Below are positions 1 through 6,338 of a stretch of 64,000 bases of DNA, one piece after another. Within the stretch, counting starts at the first letter, position 1; each line of letters begins with the position of its first letter. Location of the stretch: contig JAUIAO010000001.1 in NCBI GenBank assembly GCA_030425425.1, positions 1 through 64,000 on the forward strand. The letters run 5' to 3'. Source of the stretch: Bacteroidia bacterium. GTDB taxonomy: Bacteria; Bacteroidota; Bacteroidia; Cytophagales; Cyclobacteriaceae. The notes beneath the pieces were generated by a model. It was not told the DNA's origin and ran no database searches. It saw only the letters and a program-made list of their open reading frames with translations. Made by a program: the position numbers and the translations under genes.

Positions 1-113
1 GTTACATTGTAACCTCTGGCTTGAAGTAGTTTTCCTAATGATGCTGAGATGATTCCTTTACCTAGCGAAGAAGTTACGCCTCCCGTAACAAAAATGTATT
101 TGACCTTGGACAT
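1..113 (-). CDS. pyrG: CTP synthase, N-terminal fragment
   Basis: The first 37 codons of CTP synthase, which makes CTP from UTP, ATP and glutamine; the rest lies beyond the left edge. The translation begins [20 protein letters not shown], the highly conserved start of the synthetase domain with its P-loop ([10 protein letters not shown]). The start is the ATG read from 113. The identification is very safe even from this fragment because this N-terminus is nearly invariant. It is separated by 69 bases from the end of the next minus-strand gene, so it may or may not share a transcript with the sigma-factor operon. Confidence 0.93.
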   Translation of the reverse strand, partial: MSKVKYIFVTGGVTSSLGKGIISASLGKLLQARGYNV

Positions 114-182
114 GAATTGTGATCTTTGATATAGTTACGGGGTGCAAAGATAGATTATTTACTTTCAAATAATAGACTGTGC

Positions 183-1274
183 TTATTTATTGTTGAGGGG
201 AATTCGATAAGTGAATGAGGCTCCGAAATAACTGGTATTTTCCAATTCTACAATCTCGCCAGGGAGGCTTACAGGCATGCTGTATGAATAACTAAACATA
301 AAAGAAAATCTATCGGCTTGTAGAATTAAAGGCAAGCTGAAATTGTAATTCATGATACCGTATCTGTTTTCAACTGTCGTGAGCTGATTGAGAGCTAAAT
401 TTTCCAACTCACTATGTGTCTCTAGAAATCGATCTAAATCACCGATTGGCGTCCTGTTTTGATGTCTGGGTTTTCTACTTTCTGGGTCTAAAATTCTTTT
501 TAGTATATCTTGATCACGTGCATCTAGTGATTCAAAATAGGTGATAAAATCTTCAGTATTTTGAAGTGATTTGATCGTGAAATAAATCTTGCTTAGTTCA
601 ATATCAGATTCTGGAAGCCTGACGATTACATCAGAATTTCCAAAAAATGTGGTTATTGATGGATTGAGTCTCACCTTCTTAAATTTCCAGAAACTTTTCA
701 AATTTACATTTCCGCTTATTGTTCCTATTAAACGGTGTGCTGTTTCTTTTCCAAATAAAAAACTATAGTCGAGAGATACAAACCCTCTTTTTCTGGTATA
801 GGATATAGAACTCCCCAAACTATTGTTAAGCGTGCTTTCTGTGTCGTTGTGATATAGCCAGCGCTCATAGGAGGGAGTAATTAAGAAGTTCTTTTTTGAA
901 ATCAGGTAGCCAGCTGAAAATATAGAAAGCGAATAATCAAAAGTAGAATCTGTATCAATGAACCCTGTATAATCAGCAAATAACCCGCTACTATGATAAT
1001 ATGCCAATCCGGGAGAAATACTTCGTTGGTTAAATCCGTAATTCCTGCCAGCACTCAGTACATCACTGTTGTAACTCAACCGGGTATTAAACTCAGAATA
1101 CTTCATAGGGTATTCTTCAGCCAAAATACTCTCAAACAGGTTGTACAAACTGAGTGAGTCCATTTCTGCTTCCAGCAAGTCAAATTGTTCTTCCCAGGAC
1201 AAACTGTCCGATTGGCTGTAAGAAAAGTAAGAACAATTGATGCAAATTAAAGTATATACAATCTTTTTTAGCAA
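183..1274 (-). CDS. putative outer membrane beta-barrel protein, last gene of ECF operon
   Basis: A 363-residue protein of unknown function. It has a signal peptide ending near SYFSYSQ, an acidic stretch, then alternating polar and aromatic strands, and a C-terminus ending in a beta-signal-like segment (SYFGASFTYRIPLNNK), all of which suggest an outer membrane beta-barrel. No ATG lies ahead of the signal peptide, so the start must be TTG at 1274. It is the last of four minus-strand genes beginning with an ECF sigma factor, so it is plausibly a structural target of that regulon. I do not recognise a named family. The barrel reading is inferred from composition and C-terminus only. Confidence 0.6.
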   Translation of the reverse strand: MLKKIVYTLICINCSYFSYSQSDSLSWEEQFDLLEAEMDSLSLYNLFESILAEEYPMKYSEFNTRLSYNSDVLSAGRNYGFNQRSISPGLAYYHSSGLFADYTGFIDTDSTFDYSLSIFSAGYLISKKNFLITPSYERWLYHNDTESTLNNSLGSSISYTRKRGFVSLDYSFLFGKETAHRLIGTISGNVNLKSFWKFKKVRLNPSITTFFGNSDVIVRLPESDIELSKIYFTIKSLQNTEDFITYFESLDARDQDILKRILDPESRKPRHQNRTPIGDLDRFLETHSELENLALNQLTTVENRYGIMNYNFSLPLILQADRFSFMFSYSYSMPVSLPGEIVELENTSYFGASFTYRIPLNNK

Positions 1275-1299
1275 TTGATTACAGGTAGTTTAAATAGTA

Positions 1300-1794
1300 T
1301 TAGTTATTCCGCTTACGCTGCATGTTGTTCTCGTTCATCATTCTTTTCTGTCTTAGCTGATCTTGCTGGCTTTTTTGTTCTTTTACTCTTTGGATCAACA
1401 TCTGCCGAAAATCATCCTCAGCTTTTTTCAGACTCATGACTTGTCTTGTAGAGATTACCTTCTGCATCCGCTCGGAATAGTTTTTTTCCAGATCTAGCTG
1501 TCTTTGTTTGATCTGCATTCCTTTTTCCAGCATCCTTTTGTTTTCAGCATCACTTGCAGTTTTAGGATCATGAGAAGTTCTTAATTGCCTAAACTCCTGA
1601 CGAAGTTCTACCTGTTTTTGAGAGAATTCCCTGTAAACAGGCCAGAATTTTTCCGCTTGTTCTGGGGTGAGGTTCAACCTTTCTGTGATCAGAGCGATTT
1701 TAGCAGCTTCCACTTTCTCCATGATAGTGGTCTGATCCTGACCATAACTAATGGTCAATAACAAGCTTAGTATGATTGAATAAATGTATTTCAT
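1300..1794 (-). CDS. LTxxQ (Spy/CpxP-like) periplasmic protein
   Basis: A 164-residue secreted protein with an N-terminal signal peptide (about residues 1-18, ending ISYGQ). The mature part is almost entirely charged helix and contains LNLTPEQAEKFWPVYREF, the motif shared by Spy/CpxP/CnrX-type periplasmic proteins, which act as small helical chaperones or stress sensors. The C-terminus is rich in Gln, Arg and Asn. It lies between an anti-sigma-like membrane protein and an outer-membrane protein in an ECF operon, so a role in sensing or buffering envelope stress is inferred. Whether it binds metal or unfolded proteins cannot be told from sequence; no His/Cys metal cluster is obvious. Confidence 0.7.
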   Translation of the reverse strand: MKYIYSIILSLLLTISYGQDQTTIMEKVEAAKIALITERLNLTPEQAEKFWPVYREFSQKQVELRQEFRQLRTSHDPKTASDAENKRMLEKGMQIKQRQLDLEKNYSERMQKVISTRQVMSLKKAEDDFRQMLIQRVKEQKSQQDQLRQKRMMNENNMQRKRNN

Positions 1795-1805
1795 AACTAT
1801 TGGCT

Positions 1806-2234
1806 TTAAATTTCTTCAATATTTAATTCAAGATCAAATTGATCCAATATTTGGTCCAGGTCGTTGTTCTCCAGATCTATATTTTCTATCATATCTTCTC
1901 CGTCCAATAGCAAATCAGGAGAACCACTGATTCCTGCTATATCGTATTCGTTTATATCTGTATATTCCAGATAATCAAGTATTTCAGACGAGGAAAGCTG
2001 TGCTATCAGCTCAGATGAAGAAGGATTTTCTTGATTTGGGATGATTAGATACCCAATAGCAAAAATCACTAGCAAAGTAGGCACCGTGGCCCACTTCAAT
2101 ACAGGAAGATATACTTCCCTTTTTCGGTCACCTCTTACTCGATCCTGAATCCTACTTTCTAGTTTGTCGAAGTAGTCCTCTGACACCTGAAAAGGCGCTG
2201 CTATTTTTTGTTTTTCAAGATTGATCTTTTTCAT
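1806..2234 (-). CDS. putative anti-sigma factor, single-pass membrane protein
   Basis: A 142-residue protein with a basic cytoplasmic N-terminus (about residues 1-45), one membrane segment (about 48-66, TVPTLLVIFAIGYLIIPN) and a very acidic periplasmic tail of about 75 residues rich in Asp, Glu and Leu. It starts 33 bases after the ECF sigma gene on the same strand, which together with this topology indicates the cognate membrane anti-sigma factor. The N-terminus contains FQVSEDYFDKLESRI, a segment common at the start of such Bacteroidota proteins. I see no zinc-type HxxxCxxC motif, so it is not a ZAS-class anti-sigma. Function is inferred from topology and position. Confidence 0.65.
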   Translation of the reverse strand: MKKINLEKQKIAAPFQVSEDYFDKLESRIQDRVRGDRKREVYLPVLKWATVPTLLVIFAIGYLIIPNQENPSSSELIAQLSSSEILDYLEYTDINEYDIAGISGSPDLLLDGEDMIENIDLENNDLDQILDQFDLELNIEEI

Positions 2235-2267
2235 TTCGCCTATTGGATGATCTAAATAATAAAAGGT

Positions 2268-2807
2268 TTAATCGTTCGTTATAAAATCTTCAATTTTTTT
2301 TACGGCATGGTGATAACTCGCTTTGAGTGCTCCGGTACTAGTGCCAGTAATTTCTGAGATCTCATCAAATTTCATTTCATCGAAATATTTCATATTAAAT
2401 ACGAGTCTTTGTTTTTCAGGAAGCTTCAAAATTGCTTTCTGTAATTTGATCTGGATTTCGTCACCACCTATTCCATCTCCGGCATCTATTTTTTCTGACA
2501 GTTCTGCTGCCACATCATTGATTGGCACAAAGAATCTGCGCTTTTTCTTATTTAGAAAATTGAGACATTCATTGGTGGCAATTCTATAAATCCAGGTATA
2601 TAACTTCGAGTCAGCTCTGAAGTTGGTCAAACCTTTCCATACCTTTATGAAAACCGTCTGAGTCAGATCATCCGCATCATCATGATCAATCACCATTTTA
2701 CGCACATGCCAATAGATTCTTTCCTGGTAGGCTTTTACCAATAGGTTGAATCCGTAATCGCGCGTATCTTCATTCAGTATCTTCGATATGATGAACGAGT
2801 CTTCCAA
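2268..2807 (-). CDS. ECF RNA polymerase sigma factor (sigma-70 family)
   Basis: A 179-residue ECF sigma factor that redirects RNA polymerase to a small regulon. Region 2 is visible as DDADDLTQTVFIKVWKGL and YTWIYRIATNECLNFL (about residues 40-85). Region 4 is visible as LQKAILKLPEKQRLVFNMKY followed by a helix-turn-helix, FDEMKFDEISEITGTSTGAL (about 125-165). Region 3 is absent, as usual for ECF factors. It is the first gene of a minus-strand operon with an anti-sigma-like protein, an LTxxQ protein and an outer membrane protein, so autoregulation is likely. The 131 bases before it also carry the upstream region of the divergent marR-type gene. Confidence 0.92.
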   Translation of the reverse strand: MEDSFIISKILNEDTRDYGFNLLVKAYQERIYWHVRKMVIDHDDADDLTQTVFIKVWKGLTNFRADSKLYTWIYRIATNECLNFLNKKKRRFFVPINDVAAELSEKIDAGDGIGGDEIQIKLQKAILKLPEKQRLVFNMKYFDEMKFDEISEITGTSTGALKASYHHAVKKIEDFITND

Positions 2808-2938
2808 GTATTATCAGGTAATTTCTTGTTTAGATATCAAAAATCAGGAATAGTTTAATCGTAGAAAAAATTTATTCGATCAAAACAGAATTATTTAATT
2901 GTTGTTACATTTAATGTTATTGTAAATTTTTTCAATTT

Positions 2939-3400
2939 ATGGGAATATCGGAAGACATTAAACAGTCAAAATTTAAGTCTGAACTGAACAAAGCCATCAT
3001 CAATATCATATACACCAACAATTGGCTTCAGCAGAAACAGGTGCAAATGTTTAAGCCGTATGGATTGACTTTGCCTCAATACAACATTTTGAGGATTCTC
3101 AGAGGGCAGCACCCCAAACCTGCAACCGTAAATTTGTTGATCGAGCGTATGCTGGACAAGAGTTCGAATGCGTCTAGAATCGTGGATAAATTGGAGTCAA
3201 AGAATCTGGTAGCACGGAAACAATGCTCAGATGACCGAAGAGCTGTTGATGTTTTTATAACTTCTGAAGGATTAAATACGCTGGATCAGATCGATGCACA
3301 ATTATCGGAATGGGAGGGTAGCTTGAAAGGGTTGAATGAAGAGGATTGTAAAAACTTAAATGATATGCTTGACCGGATCAGATCCTCAATTGAGGAGTAA
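2939..3400 (+). CDS. MarR-family transcriptional regulator
   Basis: A 153-residue winged-helix regulator. The MarR fold is seen as LTLPQYNILRILRGQ (helix before the DNA-binding domain), a recognition region around LLIERMLDKSSNASRIVDKL, and the wing CSDDRRAVDVFITSEGLNTL (about residues 96-115). Such proteins usually repress a neighbouring gene and respond to small phenolic or oxidative signals; no ligand can be named here. It stands alone on the plus strand, divergent from the ECF operon and convergent with the universal stress gene. A possible promoter is TTG at 2902-2904, 18 bases, then TAAATTTT at 2923-2930 (last base off consensus), which would leave almost no leader. Confidence 0.9.
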   Translation: MGISEDIKQSKFKSELNKAIINIIYTNNWLQQKQVQMFKPYGLTLPQYNILRILRGQHPKPATVNLLIERMLDKSSNASRIVDKLESKNLVARKQCSDDRRAVDVFITSEGLNTLDQIDAQLSEWEGSLKGLNEEDCKNLNDMLDRIRSSIEE

Positions 3401-3427
3401 AAAAAGGCTTTCATTTCATGAAAGCCT
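3398..3427 (-). terminator. rho-independent terminator for the usp gene
   Basis: A perfect 10-bp stem (3405-3414 with 3418-3427) and a three-base loop. On the minus strand it is followed by a run of T (complement of the A run at 3399-3405), so it terminates the minus-strand UspA gene. The run of A begins within the stop codon of the convergent marR-type gene. Confidence 0.85.
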
Positions 3428-3440
3428 GTAAGTGGATAAA

Positions 3441-4373
3441 TTATAACTCTTTTAAGAACTCGATAAAACCGGCATTTTTTCCCTTAGGTCTGACCACAAG
3501 CATTGGCACGTCCGTATTTACCTGAATTAGCCTCTCAGCTTTACTACCAATAAATAACGCCGTGGTAGCTGTTCTGCCTTTAGCCCCTACAACGATCAAA
3601 GTGCAATCCATTTTTAGGGCTGTTTTGTATATGTCATGAATGATGTCATCATCCTTGTCCAAAGAATAAACTGGTTCTAGCTCGATTCCTGAGGTATCAA
3701 ATTCCGACATGAATTTCTCATAGTCATTGCCAGTATGAGCTTGCATAATCTCGGCAAATTCGTCAAATGACTTACCTGTATAATGATATCCCACTGGAAC
3801 CTGGAAAACATTCTGAATTGTGAGTTTTTTATGGGATGGACCTTCTTTTACCATGGAGATGGCTTTGTCCATTGCATTTTTTGAATAATCTGAAAAATCA
3901 GTGGGCACGAGTATATTGGACAAATCAAATTTTGTATTTTGAGGAACGATCAGCATCGAACAGCCAACTCGCCTGGCAATCCTGTTCACAAGTACTCCAC
4001 CGTCATCTTTGTCGTGCTTTCTCCCCAATACAATCAAGTCGATATCATCATCCGCTGTGTGCTTCAAAAGCGTTTTCGTAACACTTCCTTGCTCTACAAT
4101 TACTTTTAGTATTACCTTGGTCTTATCTGATTTGAAACAATCGTCTATCGTGTTTTGTAATGTGGCTTTTCTTTCTTCTAAAGCCTTGTCCAAAATATCT
4201 GGAAACTCTTGTTTTAGACTTTCAGGCACTTGAATCTCCCGAATTACATTCAGAAAATATACTACTTCAGTATCCGATGACTGACTGATATCACATGCTG
4301 CTTTAATAAGGTCTTTGTCCATTTCGGACTGATCCAGACCAACGAGTAGTTTTTTATAGGGGTATCTATTCAT
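3441..4373 (-). CDS. tandem universal stress protein (two UspA domains)
   Basis: A 310-residue cytoplasmic protein made of two Usp domains (about residues 1-145 and 150-300). The second domain keeps the ATP-binding signature: VVGAKGRTATTALFIGS, matching the G-2x-G-9x-G(S/T) pattern, followed by VPMLVVRP. The first domain has VLGRKHDKDDGGVLVNRIA at the same place, where the glycine spacing is lost, so it may not bind nucleotide. UspA proteins accumulate under starvation and oxidative stress; the exact role is unknown. It has its own terminator downstream. A -7-like element (TAATTTTG on the minus strand, 4396-4403) lies 23 bases ahead of the start, without a clear TTG at -33. Confidence 0.9.
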   Translation of the reverse strand: MNRYPYKKLLVGLDQSEMDKDLIKAACDISQSSDTEVVYFLNVIREIQVPESLKQEFPDILDKALEERKATLQNTIDDCFKSDKTKVILKVIVEQGSVTKTLLKHTADDDIDLIVLGRKHDKDDGGVLVNRIARRVGCSMLIVPQNTKFDLSNILVPTDFSDYSKNAMDKAISMVKEGPSHKKLTIQNVFQVPVGYHYTGKSFDEFAEIMQAHTGNDYEKFMSEFDTSGIELEPVYSLDKDDDIIHDIYKTALKMDCTLIVVGAKGRTATTALFIGSKAERLIQVNTDVPMLVVRPKGKNAGFIEFLKEL

Positions 4374-4532
4374 TAGAGAATGAAAAATTTTTCCACAAAA
4401 TTACAATCAATTGTTGTAATCCATTTACTCCGGATAATGTTTCAATTCTCTGATTTTAATTTTTTCATCGATCTTGCCCAATATTCTATCGAAATTGAAG
4501 TGTGATTCTTCTTTTATAAAAATTTTATTGGG

Positions 4533-5612
4533 TTACAAAGTGGAAATAAAATCTGCAACTTGTTCCATCTGCTCTTTGCTTACTGCAGGGAAATTTGCAA
4601 TTCGGATATGATCCTCTTTATAAGCTCCATATCCTTTTCCCATAATCCATCCTTTTGTTTTCAGCGTATCTAGTATTTCAGTGTTGCCATTTTTTGTTTC
4701 TGCTACAACCACCGTTTTGGAACGATTGACTTTTTGTTTGACAAAAGGAGTGAGGGATTTAGAATTTTCAATGGCCTGATAAAGAATTGCTGCTTTATAT
4801 GCGGTCTCAGACTGAATCATCTTTACAGGCCTATTGATCATGTCCTCAGCCACTTTACCGAGAAGGTATATACTGAGTATATTAGGGGTTTCAGGTGTTT
4901 GATTTTTGTCTCCGGCACTTTTCAATTGTGCTAAATCATGGTAACTACCCGTAACAAGTCCCGAACCTTTTACCTTTTCATAATGGTTCAAGCATTTTTT
5001 ATTGACGACCCAGACACCCAGACCGGCAGGAAGTCCGAAGCACTTCTGAACAGAGAAATATGCGGTATCAACTAACTCAAGATTTATAGGTACGGCCGGA
5101 AAAGCACTTACACCGTCTAAAGCAATAATTTTATCAGGATGATCAGCTCGCAGTTGTTTTATGTTATTTTGATCAAAAGCGTATCCTGTGCTGGTTTCAT
5201 TGAGGGTAATTGAGATCAGCTCGGTGTTGTCTGGAACTGACAAGTTTTCGAATTCCAGGCCCTCTCCAGCCCTGGTGATTGATGAGGCCTTTTGATAACT
5301 GATAGCGAAATTGTAAAACTTCTCTGAAAATGCTCCATTCACAAAATGATGTGATTTGTTTTGCACCAAGTTCTGAATGATTCGTTCCCAAATTTCATTT
5401 GCTGATGAAGTAAAGTAGATTTCATAGCCATCAGGAACAGATAAAAGATTTTTAAGAGATTCTCGGGTGTTTTTGAAAATATCAGAAAAAGCATTGCTTC
5501 TGTGGGAAATGCTGGGAATGTTTTCTTTAAACGCTGTTTTCAAATGATCCTCTACCGTGAAATACATTTGAGAAGGACCAGGAGTGAAAAAGGTTTTATA
5601 ATTCATCATCAT
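4533..5612 (-). CDS. serC: class V aminotransferase, phosphoserine aminotransferase-like
   Basis: A class V PLP aminotransferase of about 359 residues. The N-terminus KTFFTPGPSQMY and the PLP-lysine context YFSVQKCFGLPAGLGVW (about residues 190-206) are typical of the SerC/alanine-glyoxylate branch. Together with the nearby SerB-SerA fusion this makes phosphoserine aminotransferase (3-phosphohydroxypyruvate plus glutamate to phosphoserine) the best reading. The protein is not the compact classical SerC, so the assignment rests on context as well as family. Three consecutive ATG codons follow a possible TTG at 5618; I chose the first ATG (5612). The start lies just beside the promoter of the plus-strand structured RNA described at 5640, so the two transcription units abut head to head. 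Confidence 0.8.
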   Translation of the reverse strand: MMMNYKTFFTPGPSQMYFTVEDHLKTAFKENIPSISHRSNAFSDIFKNTRESLKNLLSVPDGYEIYFTSSANEIWERIIQNLVQNKSHHFVNGAFSEKFYNFAISYQKASSITRAGEGLEFENLSVPDNTELISITLNETSTGYAFDQNNIKQLRADHPDKIIALDGVSAFPAVPINLELVDTAYFSVQKCFGLPAGLGVWVVNKKCLNHYEKVKGSGLVTGSYHDLAQLKSAGDKNQTPETPNILSIYLLGKVAEDMINRPVKMIQSETAYKAAILYQAIENSKSLTPFVKQKVNRSKTVVVAETKNGNTEILDTLKTKGWIMGKGYGAYKEDHIRIANFPAVSKEQMEQVADFISTL

Positions 5613-5626
5613 TGTCAATTCTTTAA

Positions 5627-5634
5627 TAGTTTTG
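5627..5634 (+). promoter_or_regulatory. -7 promoter element for the 6S-like RNA
   Basis: TAGTTTTG matches the Bacteroidota -7 consensus TAnnTTTG exactly and predicts a start of transcription near 5640, the base where the long closing stem of the RNA begins. No TTG is present at the usual -33 distance, so the promoter is incomplete by that criterion. Confidence 0.45.
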
Positions 5635-5639
5635 CAAAT

Positions 5640-5823
5640 GTGGAATTTCGTAGTATTTAAACCTAACAGTTTAACTATACCGAGTGAAGTGGGATGGCAA
5701 AATTGGGCCTCATACTGGTTTAACCAGTACCTCGTTCTTTCAGTCCAGGATAACAGAGGATCTTTGACCCATCATCACAGCTCAAATCCTTACTTAATAG
5801 GGGTTTAAATTCAGAAGTTTCAC
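5640..5823 (+). ncRNA. ssrS: candidate 6S RNA (rod with central bubble)
   Basis: There is no open reading frame, but the two halves pair into one long irregular hairpin. Closing stem: 5640-5649 with 5814-5823, then 5655-5664 with 5801-5810. Then comes an open bubble of 17 bases on each side (5665-5681 and 5784-5800). Upper stem: 5682-5684 with 5781-5783, 5689-5692 with 5775-5778, 5693-5697 with 5769-5773, 5698-5701 with 5763-5766, and 5708-5711 with 5756-5759. A short hairpin, 5713-5719 with 5723-5729, tops the rod. Several pairs are G-U only when read as plus-strand RNA (for example 5643-5820, 5646-5817, 5692-5775), which fixes the strand. The length of about 184 nt and the layout (closing stem, central bubble, upper stem) are those of 6S RNA, which binds RNA polymerase holoenzyme as an open-promoter mimic. 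A terminator follows at 5829. The fold was made by hand; no covariance model was run. Confidence 0.62.
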
Positions 5824-5828
5824 AAAAT

Positions 5829-5859
5829 AAAAAAGCTTTCGGTTTCGAAAGCTTTTTTT
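5829..5859. terminator. bidirectional terminator between 6S-like RNA and ytxJ-like gene
   Basis: A 13-bp stem (5829-5841 with 5846-5858) with loop GTTT. It is bounded by A on the left and T on the right, so it can end the plus-strand RNA and also the minus-strand gene that stops at 5865. Confidence 0.85.
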
Positions 5860-5864
5860 GTTTT

Positions 5865-6260
5865 TTAGGCTCTTGTTTCCATCCACTTGAAAGTCCTGTT
5901 CACAATTTTCAATGCCAGTTTGACTTTCTTAACGCTTATCATTTCGTGAGATTCGTCATACATGGTCACACCATCAGCAAAAAGGACTATTTGAGGAAAC
6001 TCTCGTGGAATATCTGCTAGTGAGCAAATTGCTTCATATATTTCTTTGGATGCCAGATCATCCACAATGCAGGTATCCAGCATGTCTGAAGATATAGACC
6101 AGTTTTCTTCTAATTCTATTTTCTTTTCAATACTTTCCGGAGATGACGCACGATGAATGAAAACCAAAACTGGTTTTCGTTTAGAGTCCTCGACAACTGC
6201 TTTCAGATCAGAGTTAGAGGATATCTGCTTCCATCGGGGAATAGGATTGTTCATTGGCAT
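5865..6260 (-). CDS. YtxJ/BrxC-like thioredoxin-fold protein lacking the active-site cysteine
   Basis: A 131-residue thioredoxin-fold protein resembling YtxJ (bacillithiol-system redox protein). Shared features are a first strand and turn, VLVFIHRASSPESIEKKI, and a C-terminal half, FPQIVLFADGVTMYDESHEM, where the family has a conserved PQ and a YxxSH motif. In active family members the turn carries a cysteine (usually RCPIS or similar). Here it reads RASSPES with no cysteine; the only cysteines (in DTCIVDD and EAICSL) are elsewhere. It lies 78 bases downstream of the SerB-SerA fusion on the same strand and could be co-transcribed with it. A regulatory or binding role rather than redox catalysis is inferred. 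Confidence 0.65.
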   Translation of the reverse strand: MPMNNPIPRWKQISSNSDLKAVVEDSKRKPVLVFIHRASSPESIEKKIELEENWSISSDMLDTCIVDDLASKEIYEAICSLADIPREFPQIVLFADGVTMYDESHEMISVKKVKLALKIVNRTFKWMETRA

Positions 6261-6338
6261 ATTTTGTACACGAGATTACTAAAATACTAATTGAATTTAA
6301 AATTGGTACTTAATATTCAAAATTCTTTGAATTAATCC

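Noticed and set aside
2323-2589. 88-residue plus-strand ORF
   Set aside because: It lies wholly opposite the ECF sigma gene, whose domains are intact; it is a shadow frame, as are the other antisense ORFs of 60-140 codons in the window.
5619-5864. Riboswitch or leader upstream of serC
   Set aside because: G-U pairs and the exact -7 element place the structured RNA on the plus strand, antisense to a serC leader, and no known riboswitch core was recognisable.
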